Assembly (NCBI RefSeq): GCF_004766315.1
Contig: NZ_PVSN01000051.1
Coordinates: 1-55,188 of the forward strand
Direction of reading: 5' to 3'
Source: Weissella confusa
Lineage (GTDB): Bacteria; Bacillota; Bacilli; Lactobacillales; Lactobacillaceae
DNA length: 55,188 nucleotides
Positions 9,331 through 16,928 of the stretch are shown in pieces. Position 1 is the stretch's first letter. Every line of letters starts with the position of its first letter. The notes beneath the pieces are model-generated. The model did not search any database, had not been told where the DNA came from, and saw only the letters and a list, made by a program, of their open reading frames with translations. A program made the position numbers and the translations under genes.

Positions 9331-10037
9331 AATTCAACGCCCTCCCGATTTTCTGTGACCACTTGGACGAAGTATTGTTCCAGACTCATTTGTTCAGTCG
9401 TGCGAATATCATCAATCCCGCGATTCACAATAATACGACCGTCTTGAATAACAATGGCACGATCAATCACTGATTCAATTTCATTAATTTCATGCGTTGA
9501 CATCAGTACAATGGCTTCTTCTGGAATCCAACGTAGCAAACTTTGCAGCACGCGACGTCTAGTCATCACATCAACACCTCCGAACGGCTCATCCAGCAGA
9601 ATGACCGACGCCTCACGTGAAACTGTCAACGCGAAAATGACACGTTCTAGTTGGCCCTTTGACAACTTACCAATTTTAGCCTGACTATCAATCTTAAGTT
9701 CCTTGCGCAACGCTTCCCAACGTGCCGTATCAAAATCCGCATAAGCATCTTGATAAAAGGCCGCCACCGAACTAACCGTTTCACTCTTAGTTGCCCAATT
9801 CAAATTAGGAATAAACGATACGAATGCCTTCAACACATCACCTGATTGATTATCAATGCTAATTTTAGCGTCTCGATTCGGCTGAATTAGACCAGCCAAT
9901 GCACGCATAAACGTTGTTTTACCAGCACCATTTTCACCCAAAACGCCAACGATTTCCCCGGCGTCGACCTGCAACGTCATCTCTTTTAAAATTTGACGTC
10001 GGCCGGTTCGGTAACTTAAATTATCTACTTCCAACAT
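9327..10037 (-). CDS. ABC transporter ATPase (YtrB-like)
   Basis: ATPase of 236 residues. It has Walker A GENGAGKTT, a divergent signature LSKGQLERV, Walker B VILLDEPFGGVD and H-loop STHEIN. The LSKGQ form of the signature is typical of YtrB-type ATPases. The gene lies 6 bases from the GntR regulator upstream and overlaps the permease gene by four bases downstream. Confidence 0.88.
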   Translation of the reverse strand: MLEVDNLSYRTGRRQILKEMTLQVDAGEIVGVLGENGAGKTTFMRALAGLIQPNRDAKISIDNQSGDVLKAFVSFIPNLNWATKSETVSSVAAFYQDAYADFDTARWEALRKELKIDSQAKIGKLSKGQLERVIFALTVSREASVILLDEPFGGVDVMTRRRVLQSLLRWIPEEAIVLMSTHEINEIESVIDRAIVIQDGRIIVNRGIDDIRTTEQMSLEQYFVQVVTENREGVEL

Positions 10038-10043
10038 CCCTAC

Positions 10044-10409
10044 TTACCCCTTCTTATATTGCGAAACCACTTGCGTCAAAATATCCTGTAACTCAGCAAT
10101 TGAAACAAATGCCAAACTATTTTTAACAAACGTTTCGGTCATTGCGGTGATTTTGTCGCGTCGGATACGCTGTATTTTTTCTTGATCAGTTGTCACAAAA
10201 TTTCCCAATCCGCGTCGTGTTTCCACTAGACCCGATTCTACAAGTCGCGTAATGGCGTTTTGAACCGTTCGACCATTAATAACGAGATCAGCTGCTAATT
10301 CACGCACGCTAGGAACTTTGCTTCCCATCTCGTACTTGCCATCGAGAATTTCACTTTCCAAATAATCCGCGACCTGAATATATAAGGGTTCATTATCATT
10401 AAACTCCAT
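10044..10409 (-). CDS. GntR-family regulator, YtrA subfamily
   Basis: Short GntR regulator of 121 residues, the length typical of YtrA-type proteins that carry only a small dimerisation tail. The winged helix covers PLYIQVADYLESEILDGKYE and KVPSVRELAADLVINGRTV, ending with the wing ETRRGLGNFV. The start is set at 10409 (MEFNDNEPLYIQ), where the GntR domain begins, with the run of G at 10416-10420 as ribosome site. It heads the operon with the ATPase and permease; an inverted repeat over its own -10 box suggests autoregulation. Confidence 0.87.
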   Translation of the reverse strand: MEFNDNEPLYIQVADYLESEILDGKYEMGSKVPSVRELAADLVINGRTVQNAITRLVESGLVETRRGLGNFVTTDQEKIQRIRRDKITAMTETFVKNSLAFVSIAELQDILTQVVSQYKKG

Positions 10410-10420
10410 TATCAGCCCCC

Positions 10421-10442
10421 CTGTTACAGGGTAGTATAACAG
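10421..10442 (-). promoter_or_regulatory. Promoter and inverted-repeat operator of the GntR-ABC operon
   Basis: On the minus strand TTGTAT and TATACT are separated by 17 bases. CTGTTA and TAACAG (10421-10426 and 10437-10442) form an inverted repeat that spans the -10 box and lies just upstream of the regulator start. This is the arrangement expected for autorepression by a YtrA-type protein. Confidence 0.55.
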
Positions 10443-10480
10443 TGCAACACCTAAGATACAAGAAAATCGCAAACGATTTG

Positions 10481-10747
10481 TTAGTGGTTACCAGTTCGGC
10501 GCGATTTCGAAACCAAACCCATCAGCAACAAAAGTCCTGCCAAAACAATGACAACAACCGTCCCCATGACCTTATTTTGCGCGTCATTATTCGACCAAAT
10601 CATGCCATTCCCGATGACTAGCGTTACCATTGGCAAAATAAAAATTGGCCAACGACCCTTCACCATTGGTAGCAAGATTGATTGTAATCCAACCAAGATA
10701 ATTGATAACACCGTTGTATGCGATAAAACCTCTTTTATAACAGCCAT
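10481..10747 (-). CDS. Small membrane protein of unknown function
   Basis: An 88-residue protein with three predicted hydrophobic segments (VLSIILVGLQSILLPMV, PIFILPMVTLVIGNGMI, VMGTVVVIVLAGLLLLMGL) and a basic tail SKSRRTGNH. The start at 10747 has an AGGAG site at good spacing. It ends about 40 bases before the promoter of the GntR-ABC operon and reads the same way, so it may lie upstream in the same unit, but no function can be assigned. Confidence 0.6.
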   Translation of the reverse strand: MAVIKEVLSHTTVLSIILVGLQSILLPMVKGRWPIFILPMVTLVIGNGMIWSNNDAQNKVMGTVVVIVLAGLLLLMGLVSKSRRTGNH

Positions 10748-10840
10748 ATAAACTCCTAACAATAAACTCTAATACATAATCAATATATCTTTTTATCAAA
10801 TGTTATTTATAATCATTTTTTCAACAGAGTTAAAAATACA

Positions 10841-10878
10841 AAAACAACCCCAGCCAAGGCGTAACCTTAGCTGGGGTT
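10841..10878 (-). terminator. Terminator of the aminotransferase gene
   Basis: A stem of AACCCCAGC and GCTGGGGTT arms, extended by AAGG/CCTT, is followed on the minus strand by a run of T. It lies 19 bases past the aminotransferase stop. Confidence 0.87.
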
Positions 10879-10896
10879 CGATTTTATTTATGAAAA

Positions 10897-12084
10897 TTAA
10901 TTTTGACCACGACGCTCTGCAAAGTAAGCCTTCATGCGCTTCATTGCTTCAGCCAAGTCTTCATCTGATGCCGCATATGAAATACGGACGAATTCAGGTG
11001 TATATTCTGAGAATGCATCCCCAGGAATAATGGCAACCTTGGCCTTTTCAGCCAAATCAACGGCGAAATCAAAACCACTCTTACCCATGTCTTCAGGAAT
11101 CTTAGCAAAGATGTAGAAGGCCCCTTCTGGGTTAACCATTTCGAAGCCAAGTTCCTCAAGTTGCGGACGCAACCAGTCACGACGGCGCTTGTAAATGTCT
11201 CGCATCTCATCAGCGACTTCAGCAGCAGTTGTCACAGCAACCAATGCGCCATCTTGCAAAACCTTTGGCAATGAGAACGTCAACGCACCGTGCACCTTTT
11301 GGGCGTAGTCGATGAAGCTCTTCTCACCGAGGATAAAGCCGATACGGCATCCCGTCATGGCGTGTGACTTTGACAACCCCGTAATCAAAATCGTTTGATC
11401 AGGAATCAACTTTGCCAAAGAAACGTGTTGTTGATCATATGTCAATTGTGAGTAGATTTCGTCTGAAATGACCCAAAGGCGGTGCTTCTTGAACACTTCA
11501 GCCAAGGCAATCAATTCATCTTCTGAATATGTCACACCCGTTGGATTTGATGGGTAGTTAAACAAGATAGCCTTTACTGGCACCTTGGCATTCGCCATCG
11601 CTTCATCAACTTGTTCAGGCGTCAACTTGAACTTCGTTGGACGTGTGTTGATTGAAATCTTCGTACCGTGGGCCAAGTCCAATGACGCGAAGTATGGTGG
11701 GTATGCCGGTTCGGGTACGATTACACCTTCGTTGTCGTTCAACAACGTCAAGAAGACAACGTTAATCGCTTCAGACACGCCGATGGTCACAATCATGTTG
11801 TCTTCGCCATCATAGTTCAAGTCGTACTTCTTGTTGAAGTATTCAACCGCTGCATTGCGCAACTCACGCTCACCTTGTGACTCAGCGTAGTGTGAATTAT
11901 CTTCACGAACTGATTCAATAATGCGATCCTTGATTGCGTCATCAACGTTAAAGCCAGGCTCTCCGAACGTCAAACGAACCAAGTCTGGAATATCACGTAC
12001 GGCTTTTTGAAAGTCCAACAACCCATCTGGCGCCAAATTAGTTACAATGGGGTTAAGGGGTTGGATGAAATCTTTTTTAATCAT
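10897..12084 (-). CDS. PLP-dependent aminotransferase, class I/II
   Basis: Fold-type I aminotransferase of 395 residues, paralogous to the patA-like gene at 25092. It shows RLTFGEPGFNVD near the N terminus, VTIGVSEAINVVF, the NYPSNPTGVTYS motif, SDEIYSQLTYD, and the PLP lysine in ITGLSKSHAMTGCRIGF; the C terminus has FVRISYAAS, where the arginine binds the substrate carboxylate. Aromatic or aspartate-type amino donors are possible. The ATG at 12084 is used; a GTG at 12099 with GGGAAG upstream is an alternative. It stands alone with its own terminator. It shares near-identical active-site segments with the DAP aminotransferase but lies outside the lysine operon. Confidence 0.87.
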   Translation of the reverse strand: MIKKDFIQPLNPIVTNLAPDGLLDFQKAVRDIPDLVRLTFGEPGFNVDDAIKDRIIESVREDNSHYAESQGERELRNAAVEYFNKKYDLNYDGEDNMIVTIGVSEAINVVFLTLLNDNEGVIVPEPAYPPYFASLDLAHGTKISINTRPTKFKLTPEQVDEAMANAKVPVKAILFNYPSNPTGVTYSEDELIALAEVFKKHRLWVISDEIYSQLTYDQQHVSLAKLIPDQTILITGLSKSHAMTGCRIGFILGEKSFIDYAQKVHGALTFSLPKVLQDGALVAVTTAAEVADEMRDIYKRRRDWLRPQLEELGFEMVNPEGAFYIFAKIPEDMGKSGFDFAVDLAEKAKVAIIPGDAFSEYTPEFVRISYAASDEDLAEAMKRMKAYFAERRGQN

Positions 12085-12210
12085 ATTAATTATTCTCACA
12101 TTCTTCCCAAGTAGTAATTATTATATCAATAATCACTTACTTTTCTAGCTGTATTTTTGTGAAGAAAATATGAATGGCAAACAATATCACTCACAGAGGG
12201 GGCTGAGCTG

Positions 12211-12939
12211 ATGCTTGAATTTACTGGAAATCCAATTGAACCGCAACGTGATACCTGGGACTGGGGCGAAATCCGAGCCATACCGCTTGATTTGTCAGAT
12301 GAAAAACTGGTTTCGGTGAGCTATTTACCTGAAAAAATGGTCGTTAGCCCACAATACTTCATCCAACAACTACCAGGTGCGAAGGCTGATATCTTCGTGC
12401 GCGAAACGATTCAACAAAAATTGAATGATGCCGCGGACATGCTACCCTATGGCTATAAGTTGGTTATCTTCGACGCTTGGCGTGATATCGACACCCAACA
12501 AGCGCTATTCGATCGCATGCAAAGCTTTGTGCAACGTGACCATCCCGAATGCAATGCCGACCAAATACTGGCTGCGACATTGCGAATTGTGGCTTTGCCG
12601 TCATCAAATGCGAACCGACCTTCTCCACACAATACGGGTGGTTCAGTGGACGTTTCGATTGTGGACGAACGTGGTCGCCTGTTAGAAATGGGCAGTCCAT
12701 TTGATGACATTAGCGCTCGCGCCAAGACAACTTATTATGAATTTGAACCGGAATCTGAAGCCGTCATCAAGATTCGTGAAAACCGTCGTCTGCTCTACCA
12801 TGTCATGACGAACGCTGGTTTCACCAACTATCTCGAAGAATGGTGGCACTACGATTACGGTAATCAAAATTGGACCTTCATGAGTGGCCACGACACTGCG
12901 TTTTATGGTGCCACAAAACCTGAATTCCCTTGGCTATAG
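12211..12939 (+). CDS. D-Ala-D-Ala dipeptidase (VanX/DdpX-like, peptidase M15D)
   Basis: Zinc dipeptidase of 242 residues that hydrolyses D-Ala-D-Ala or related D,D-dipeptides in the cytoplasm. The zinc and catalytic motifs are SPHNTGGSVDVSI (His and Asp ligands) and EEWWHYDYG (catalytic Glu and His ligand), with the substrate arginine in FDAWRDIDTQ. GAGGGGG precedes the start at good spacing. Lactobacilli and Weissella with D-Ala-D-Lac cell walls and intrinsic vancomycin resistance carry such a gene (often called aad); that role is inferred. It is a single gene followed by a shared terminator. Confidence 0.88.
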   Translation: MLEFTGNPIEPQRDTWDWGEIRAIPLDLSDEKLVSVSYLPEKMVVSPQYFIQQLPGAKADIFVRETIQQKLNDAADMLPYGYKLVIFDAWRDIDTQQALFDRMQSFVQRDHPECNADQILAATLRIVALPSSNANRPSPHNTGGSVDVSIVDERGRLLEMGSPFDDISARAKTTYYEFEPESEAVIKIRENRRLLYHVMTNAGFTNYLEEWWHYDYGNQNWTFMSGHDTAFYGATKPEFPWL

Positions 12940-12940
12940 T

Positions 12941-12983
12941 AAAAGCGACCTCCCCCGATTTTTTGGGGTAAGGTCGCTTTTTA
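12941..12983. terminator. Bidirectional terminator
   Basis: AAAGCGACCT pairs with AGGTCGCTTT, with an inner CCCC/GGGG stem, and T-runs on both strands. It ends the dipeptidase gene (+) and the galactanase gene (-), which converge here. Confidence 0.92.
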
Positions 12984-12994
12984 AATGTTCTAAA

Positions 12995-15900
12995 TTATTG
13001 TCGACGCTTTCGATCGATCAATAGTCCTAACGCAAAAACCGTTAATGCCGCCGCTGTAGCAACAGCACCAGCTACTAACCAACGCTTTTGTTGATTTTCA
13101 GCACTCGTTTTGGGTAGTGCACCTACATATGGAAGCGCTAAAGCCGTTCTATTAGTTGCTGGCGTGGCAGTATATGCTAACACACCGCCAACTGCTAGAA
13201 CCGACTCTGCGGTCTCTACACTCGTCCAAGGGACGCTAGCAGCCTGTGAACTTGTAGACTCTACCTGTGTCGTTAGCTTTTCTGGTCCTGGCGTCGTGCT
13301 TGGCGTGGTTACAGTTGGCGTTACCGGCCTTGTTGGCGCACTTGGCGTTTCTGGTTCAGGTACCGTACTTGGATTTTCCGGTTCCGGTGTCACACTCGGA
13401 TTCTCTGGTTCCGTCGGTCTACTTGGATTCTCTGGATTCGTGGGCGTTTCCGGTTCTGGCGTCACACTTGGATTCTCCGGTGTCGTTGGCGTACTTGGAT
13501 TCTCAGGTTCTGGTGTCGTGCCAGGATTTTCTGGCTCAGGCACCGTACTTGGTGTCGTTGGTGTATCAGGCACGCTTGGTGCTGATCCATAACCGCCATC
13601 TGGATTCTCGGTCCAAGTTTGAGCGCGAACTGGAATGACTACTGTAAATTCTGAATCTGGGTCACCTGTTAACACGATTTTGGCTGCATCAAATGCGTAG
13701 TCATAACCTGTTAATGGTCCGCCTTGCAAAATTGTATTCAAGCCCATCTCTTCACGACGGGTATTCGATGCAACAGCATTTTCATATCCTATTACATATG
13801 AATAAGAGACGTTGCCATTTTCATCAGTTGTCTCCCTAGTGTAGTAAAGCATCCCTCTGTAGTAAGCCTGAACAGTTTCGCCAGTTGCGACATCTACGAA
13901 TTCAAAGCGGACAGGATACGCTTCATTAGCAATTGGTGACCCATTGTCATCAACTACAACGTCTTGCAACGAATCATCAAACGTCGCAACATTTCGTTCT
14001 GACAAGGTCGCCGTTTCTTGCGTTGCTGCACGTGCCATACGCGCATTGCGCAACACTGGCTCACCTTCACGGTTAACAGATACAGTATCGACTGGCACAT
14101 GATAGAAGTTTGACGTCGTTATGCCATCCGCATTAATGATATCAACTCGAATAACCTTGTAGTCAGCCTCTCCCGTAAGCGAATCCTTGTAGAAATCAAG
14201 CGACTTCAACGCAACACCGTTAATAGCAAACAGGCCGGCGTTATCCCAAGAAGAGCCACCCCAGGTTTCTTGCTTAACCCCTGTGTCAGGATTTACCCAG
14301 TACATATTGCGATCAGGCAAGTAACCTTCCGCTGCCCATGACGCCCAACCGGTTCCTAGTTTCTCAGAAGCCGTCTTGTTGTACCACCAGTTATCGTAAC
14401 CGGCAAACACAGGTACCCAAGCTGGTTCCCAGTAGAACGCGCCAAGTCCATTATTGTTTGAGTTAGACAAAATAGTCTGGTACGTCTCAGACAACACGTC
14501 TACTTGACCTTGTGGTGATGCAGGGTGCTGATCGTCCCACAAATACGTGTCTCCCAGCACATTGTTTTGACCATCCCCATCAGATTCGCTATTCGCTTGT
14601 GCAACTTCAGCAACTAGGAAACCTTTACCAAAGTCGGCAGCCAGGTCTTGCACAGCCTTCAAATTAATCGCATTATTCTTTTCATCAGAATATGTTGGAT
14701 AGTATGACGACGCCAAAACGTCGTAATCAACACCATTAACGGCCCATGCATTCAAAATCGTACGGAAACGATCGATGTTTGGCGACTCCAATTGCAAAGC
14801 AATCTGAGCAGATGGCGCTAACTCACGGACAGCTTTCGAACCAGCTGACAAAAAGGCCGACATTTCAGCTGCCGTTTGTTTATCTGCCCATGACGTTTCC
14901 TTCGTTGAACCATCGGCAGCACCGTTTGTCGTACCACCAGATAGCAGACCATTGGTAATTTCGTTACCGACTTGCACCATGTCAGGTGTAATGCCGACAT
15001 TCTTGAAGTCAGTCAACACTTGCTTGGTGTACTCATAGACTTTTTGTTGTAAAGTCTCACCTGACAAACCAGCCCAAGCCTTAGGCAAAACCTGTTGTGA
15101 TGGATCAGCCCAGAAATCAGAGTACATAAAGTCAAGCATGATATTCATGCCATACTTCTTCGCTTCTTGTGCAATCTTCAGTGCTTGTGCGGCATCATTA
15201 TTTCCGCCACCATAAGTGTTCCCGTTCGCGTCCTTCGGATCGTTGAAGATACGAATACGCATGTAGTTAACGCCTGATTCAGCCAAGATTTGCATCAATG
15301 GCTTTTCATTTCCATCGTTATCGTAGAACTTTACGCCAGCATCCTTCAACGCTTGATATGATGAAGCATCAACTCCGCGGATTGTTGAGTCGACCATACC
15401 ATCAATCTTTGGAATAGTAACCTCTTGTGTACGAAGACCAGTATCAAATCCGTACTTGTATGCTTGGTCTTGCGACAACCAACCATCACTTCCAAAGTCG
15501 ATGGTTTTATCGCCAAATTGTCGAACACCCTTATACTGGTCACCGTTTTCATCAAAGACAGCCGTAATCCACCCCTTGTCTGAGTTAAAAATACTGATTG
15601 ACTTGTTTGCTCGCGCAGCCTTGTTTTCTGACGTGTCATTGGTTGCCAAGTCACGTGCTTCATCTTGGGAATCACCAATCCAAGGTGTGATTTCCGGTTG
15701 ATTTGGCTTTGGCGTATCTACAATTGCACTTGAAGCCGACGATGTAGACGAACTGGTTTCAGCGGATGATGCAACTGATGATGACACCACTGAAGAACTC
15801 ACAGCCGATGAGGACTCTGCTGAAGAACTTGCCGATGATGCACTCGAAACAGACGAGCTAACGCTTGATGAGCTTTCAGCAGCTGAACTTGTTGCCGAAG

Positions 15901-16702
15901 AATCAGCAGCTGATGACGCAGGCATAAGTTGCGCAACACCGTCAGTCCCGACTGAATAGGTTTGTCCATTAACCACGACTGTACTGTTCTTAACTTGCGT
16001 ACCGTCGGCATTAAAGTAAAATAATTGGCCATCAATCGTTTGCAAACCGGTTTTCGCTGCATTACGCGTATTACCGGTTTCATCGGCAGTTCCAAAGTAG
16101 TAAACCTTGCCATTAATTTCTTGCCAACCGATGTGCTTTTGATAACCGCGTGGTTCGAACATAGACGCACGCAACGTGGTACCATTTTGCGTCTTCAAGT
16201 CACCATCTTGGTACCCGAATGCATAAGTGCGCCCATCAATTGTGCGCAACCCAAACATCATGCCTTGTTGTGGGTCAACATAGGCGCGTCCGTCATCAAC
16301 CCAGCCAGATGTAACCGGTAGTTGATTTTCCAAATAGGTCATCTCACCACCGTCAAAATAATAACCGGTGGTTGGAGCTGGCGTATTAGAGACAACTGCA
16401 TCTGATGTGGCACTTTGTGTTGTTGCAGATTGTGCTACCTGAGATTCTGCTGACTGTGATGCCGCCGACTGCGTCATAATTGTAAACGATCCACTCGTCA
16501 CAACATCCGCATCTGTTGCCGTAGCTGCTGTTTGTTCAGTTGACGCTGCTGCACTGTCAGTACCAGTTTTGTCGTCAGCTGAGACATCAGTTGGCATCAA
16601 AACAACGCCTGAAATTGCTACAACTCCCGCGGCAACCCAACTCTTACCTGCTTTATATAGTTTCTTTTGTCCAGTCCAAGCTGGCGTATTTTTCTTTGCC
16701 AT
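12995..16702 (-). CDS. Cell-wall-anchored endo-beta-1,4-galactanase (GH53), intact copy
   Basis: Large surface enzyme of 1235 residues that should cut beta-1,4-galactan side chains of pectin. Order: KxYKxGKxW-type signal peptide (KLYKAGKSW, residues 14-22, then a hydrophobic core), a linker, glucan/choline-binding-like repeats (about 110-260, GWQEINGKVYYFG, GLQTIDGQLFYFN), a Ser/Ala-rich stretch (265-335), the GH53 barrel (about 430-800) with probable acid/base Glu581 in QVGNEITNG and nucleophile Glu699 in LVAEVAQAN, an Ig-like region, Pro/Glu-rich repeats, and a sorting signal LPKTSAE near 1194, a membrane helix and the tail DRKRRQ. The sorting motif is LPxTS rather than LPxTG. The start has a GGAGGGGG site. 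It forms a tandem pair with the broken copy upstream. Confidence 0.9.
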   Translation of the reverse strand: MAKKNTPAWTGQKKLYKAGKSWVAAGVVAISGVVLMPTDVSADDKTGTDSAAASTEQTAATATDADVVTSGSFTIMTQSAASQSAESQVAQSATTQSATSDAVVSNTPAPTTGYYFDGGEMTYLENQLPVTSGWVDDGRAYVDPQQGMMFGLRTIDGRTYAFGYQDGDLKTQNGTTLRASMFEPRGYQKHIGWQEINGKVYYFGTADETGNTRNAAKTGLQTIDGQLFYFNADGTQVKNSTVVVNGQTYSVGTDGVAQLMPASSAADSSATSSAAESSSSVSSSVSSASSASSSAESSSAVSSSVVSSSVASSAETSSSTSSASSAIVDTPKPNQPEITPWIGDSQDEARDLATNDTSENKAARANKSISIFNSDKGWITAVFDENGDQYKGVRQFGDKTIDFGSDGWLSQDQAYKYGFDTGLRTQEVTIPKIDGMVDSTIRGVDASSYQALKDAGVKFYDNDGNEKPLMQILAESGVNYMRIRIFNDPKDANGNTYGGGNNDAAQALKIAQEAKKYGMNIMLDFMYSDFWADPSQQVLPKAWAGLSGETLQQKVYEYTKQVLTDFKNVGITPDMVQVGNEITNGLLSGGTTNGAADGSTKETSWADKQTAAEMSAFLSAGSKAVRELAPSAQIALQLESPNIDRFRTILNAWAVNGVDYDVLASSYYPTYSDEKNNAINLKAVQDLAADFGKGFLVAEVAQANSESDGDGQNNVLGDTYLWDDQHPASPQGQVDVLSETYQTILSNSNNNGLGAFYWEPAWVPVFAGYDNWWYNKTASEKLGTGWASWAAEGYLPDRNMYWVNPDTGVKQETWGGSSWDNAGLFAINGVALKSLDFYKDSLTGEADYKVIRVDIINADGITTSNFYHVPVDTVSVNREGEPVLRNARMARAATQETATLSERNVATFDDSLQDVVVDDNGSPIANEAYPVRFEFVDVATGETVQAYYRGMLYYTRETTDENGNVSYSYVIGYENAVASNTRREEMGLNTILQGGPLTGYDYAFDAAKIVLTGDPDSEFTVVIPVRAQTWTENPDGGYGSAPSVPDTPTTPSTVPEPENPGTTPEPENPSTPTTPENPSVTPEPETPTNPENPSRPTEPENPSVTPEPENPSTVPEPETPSAPTRPVTPTVTTPSTTPGPEKLTTQVESTSSQAASVPWTSVETAESVLAVGGVLAYTATPATNRTALALPYVGALPKTSAENQQKRWLVAGAVATAAALTVFALGLLIDRKRRQ
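13270..13575 (-). repeat. Pro/Glu-rich wall-spanning repeats in the galactanase gene
   Basis: This part of the gene encodes degenerate repeats built from PENPS, PEPETP and TPTTPENPS units, the usual form of a wall-spanning spacer before a sorting signal. The repeat leaves long open frames on the opposite strand that are not genes. Confidence 0.8.
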
Positions 16703-16884
16703 GATGCTCCCCCTCCGAAACGTACTTTCCTACTCCTAATTTTACAGTTCAGATGTAAATTCATTGTTTTTTAACTCTCGTTTAACCTACTTCTATATTT
16801 CTCAAACGAATACACTGCAATCCGGAAAGTACCATTTCCGGCACAACGGCCCACACTTTTTTACTGCTTCGCTACGCTTGTTAC

Positions 16885-16920
16885 AAAAAACGACCCCACC
16901 AATTCAGATGAGGTCGCTCT
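16885..16920 (-). terminator. Terminator of the second galactanase gene
   Basis: AGCGACC and GGTCGTT arms close a loop of about 16 bases and are followed by a T run on the minus strand. It lies 8 bases past the stop at 16929. The 226 bases from 16703 to 16928 hold only this and the promoter region of the intact copy. Confidence 0.75.
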
Positions 16921-16928
16921 TTGCATTA

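Noticed and set aside
10897-12084. Second DAP aminotransferase of the lysine pathway
   Set aside because: Motifs are almost the same as patA, but it is outside the operon with its own terminator. General aminotransferase is the safer call.
13110-13640. Plus-strand ORFs encoding Gly/Val/Ser-rich proteins
   Set aside because: They are shadows of the Pro/Glu-rich repeat in the galactanase gene on the other strand; no ribosome site and repeat-driven composition.
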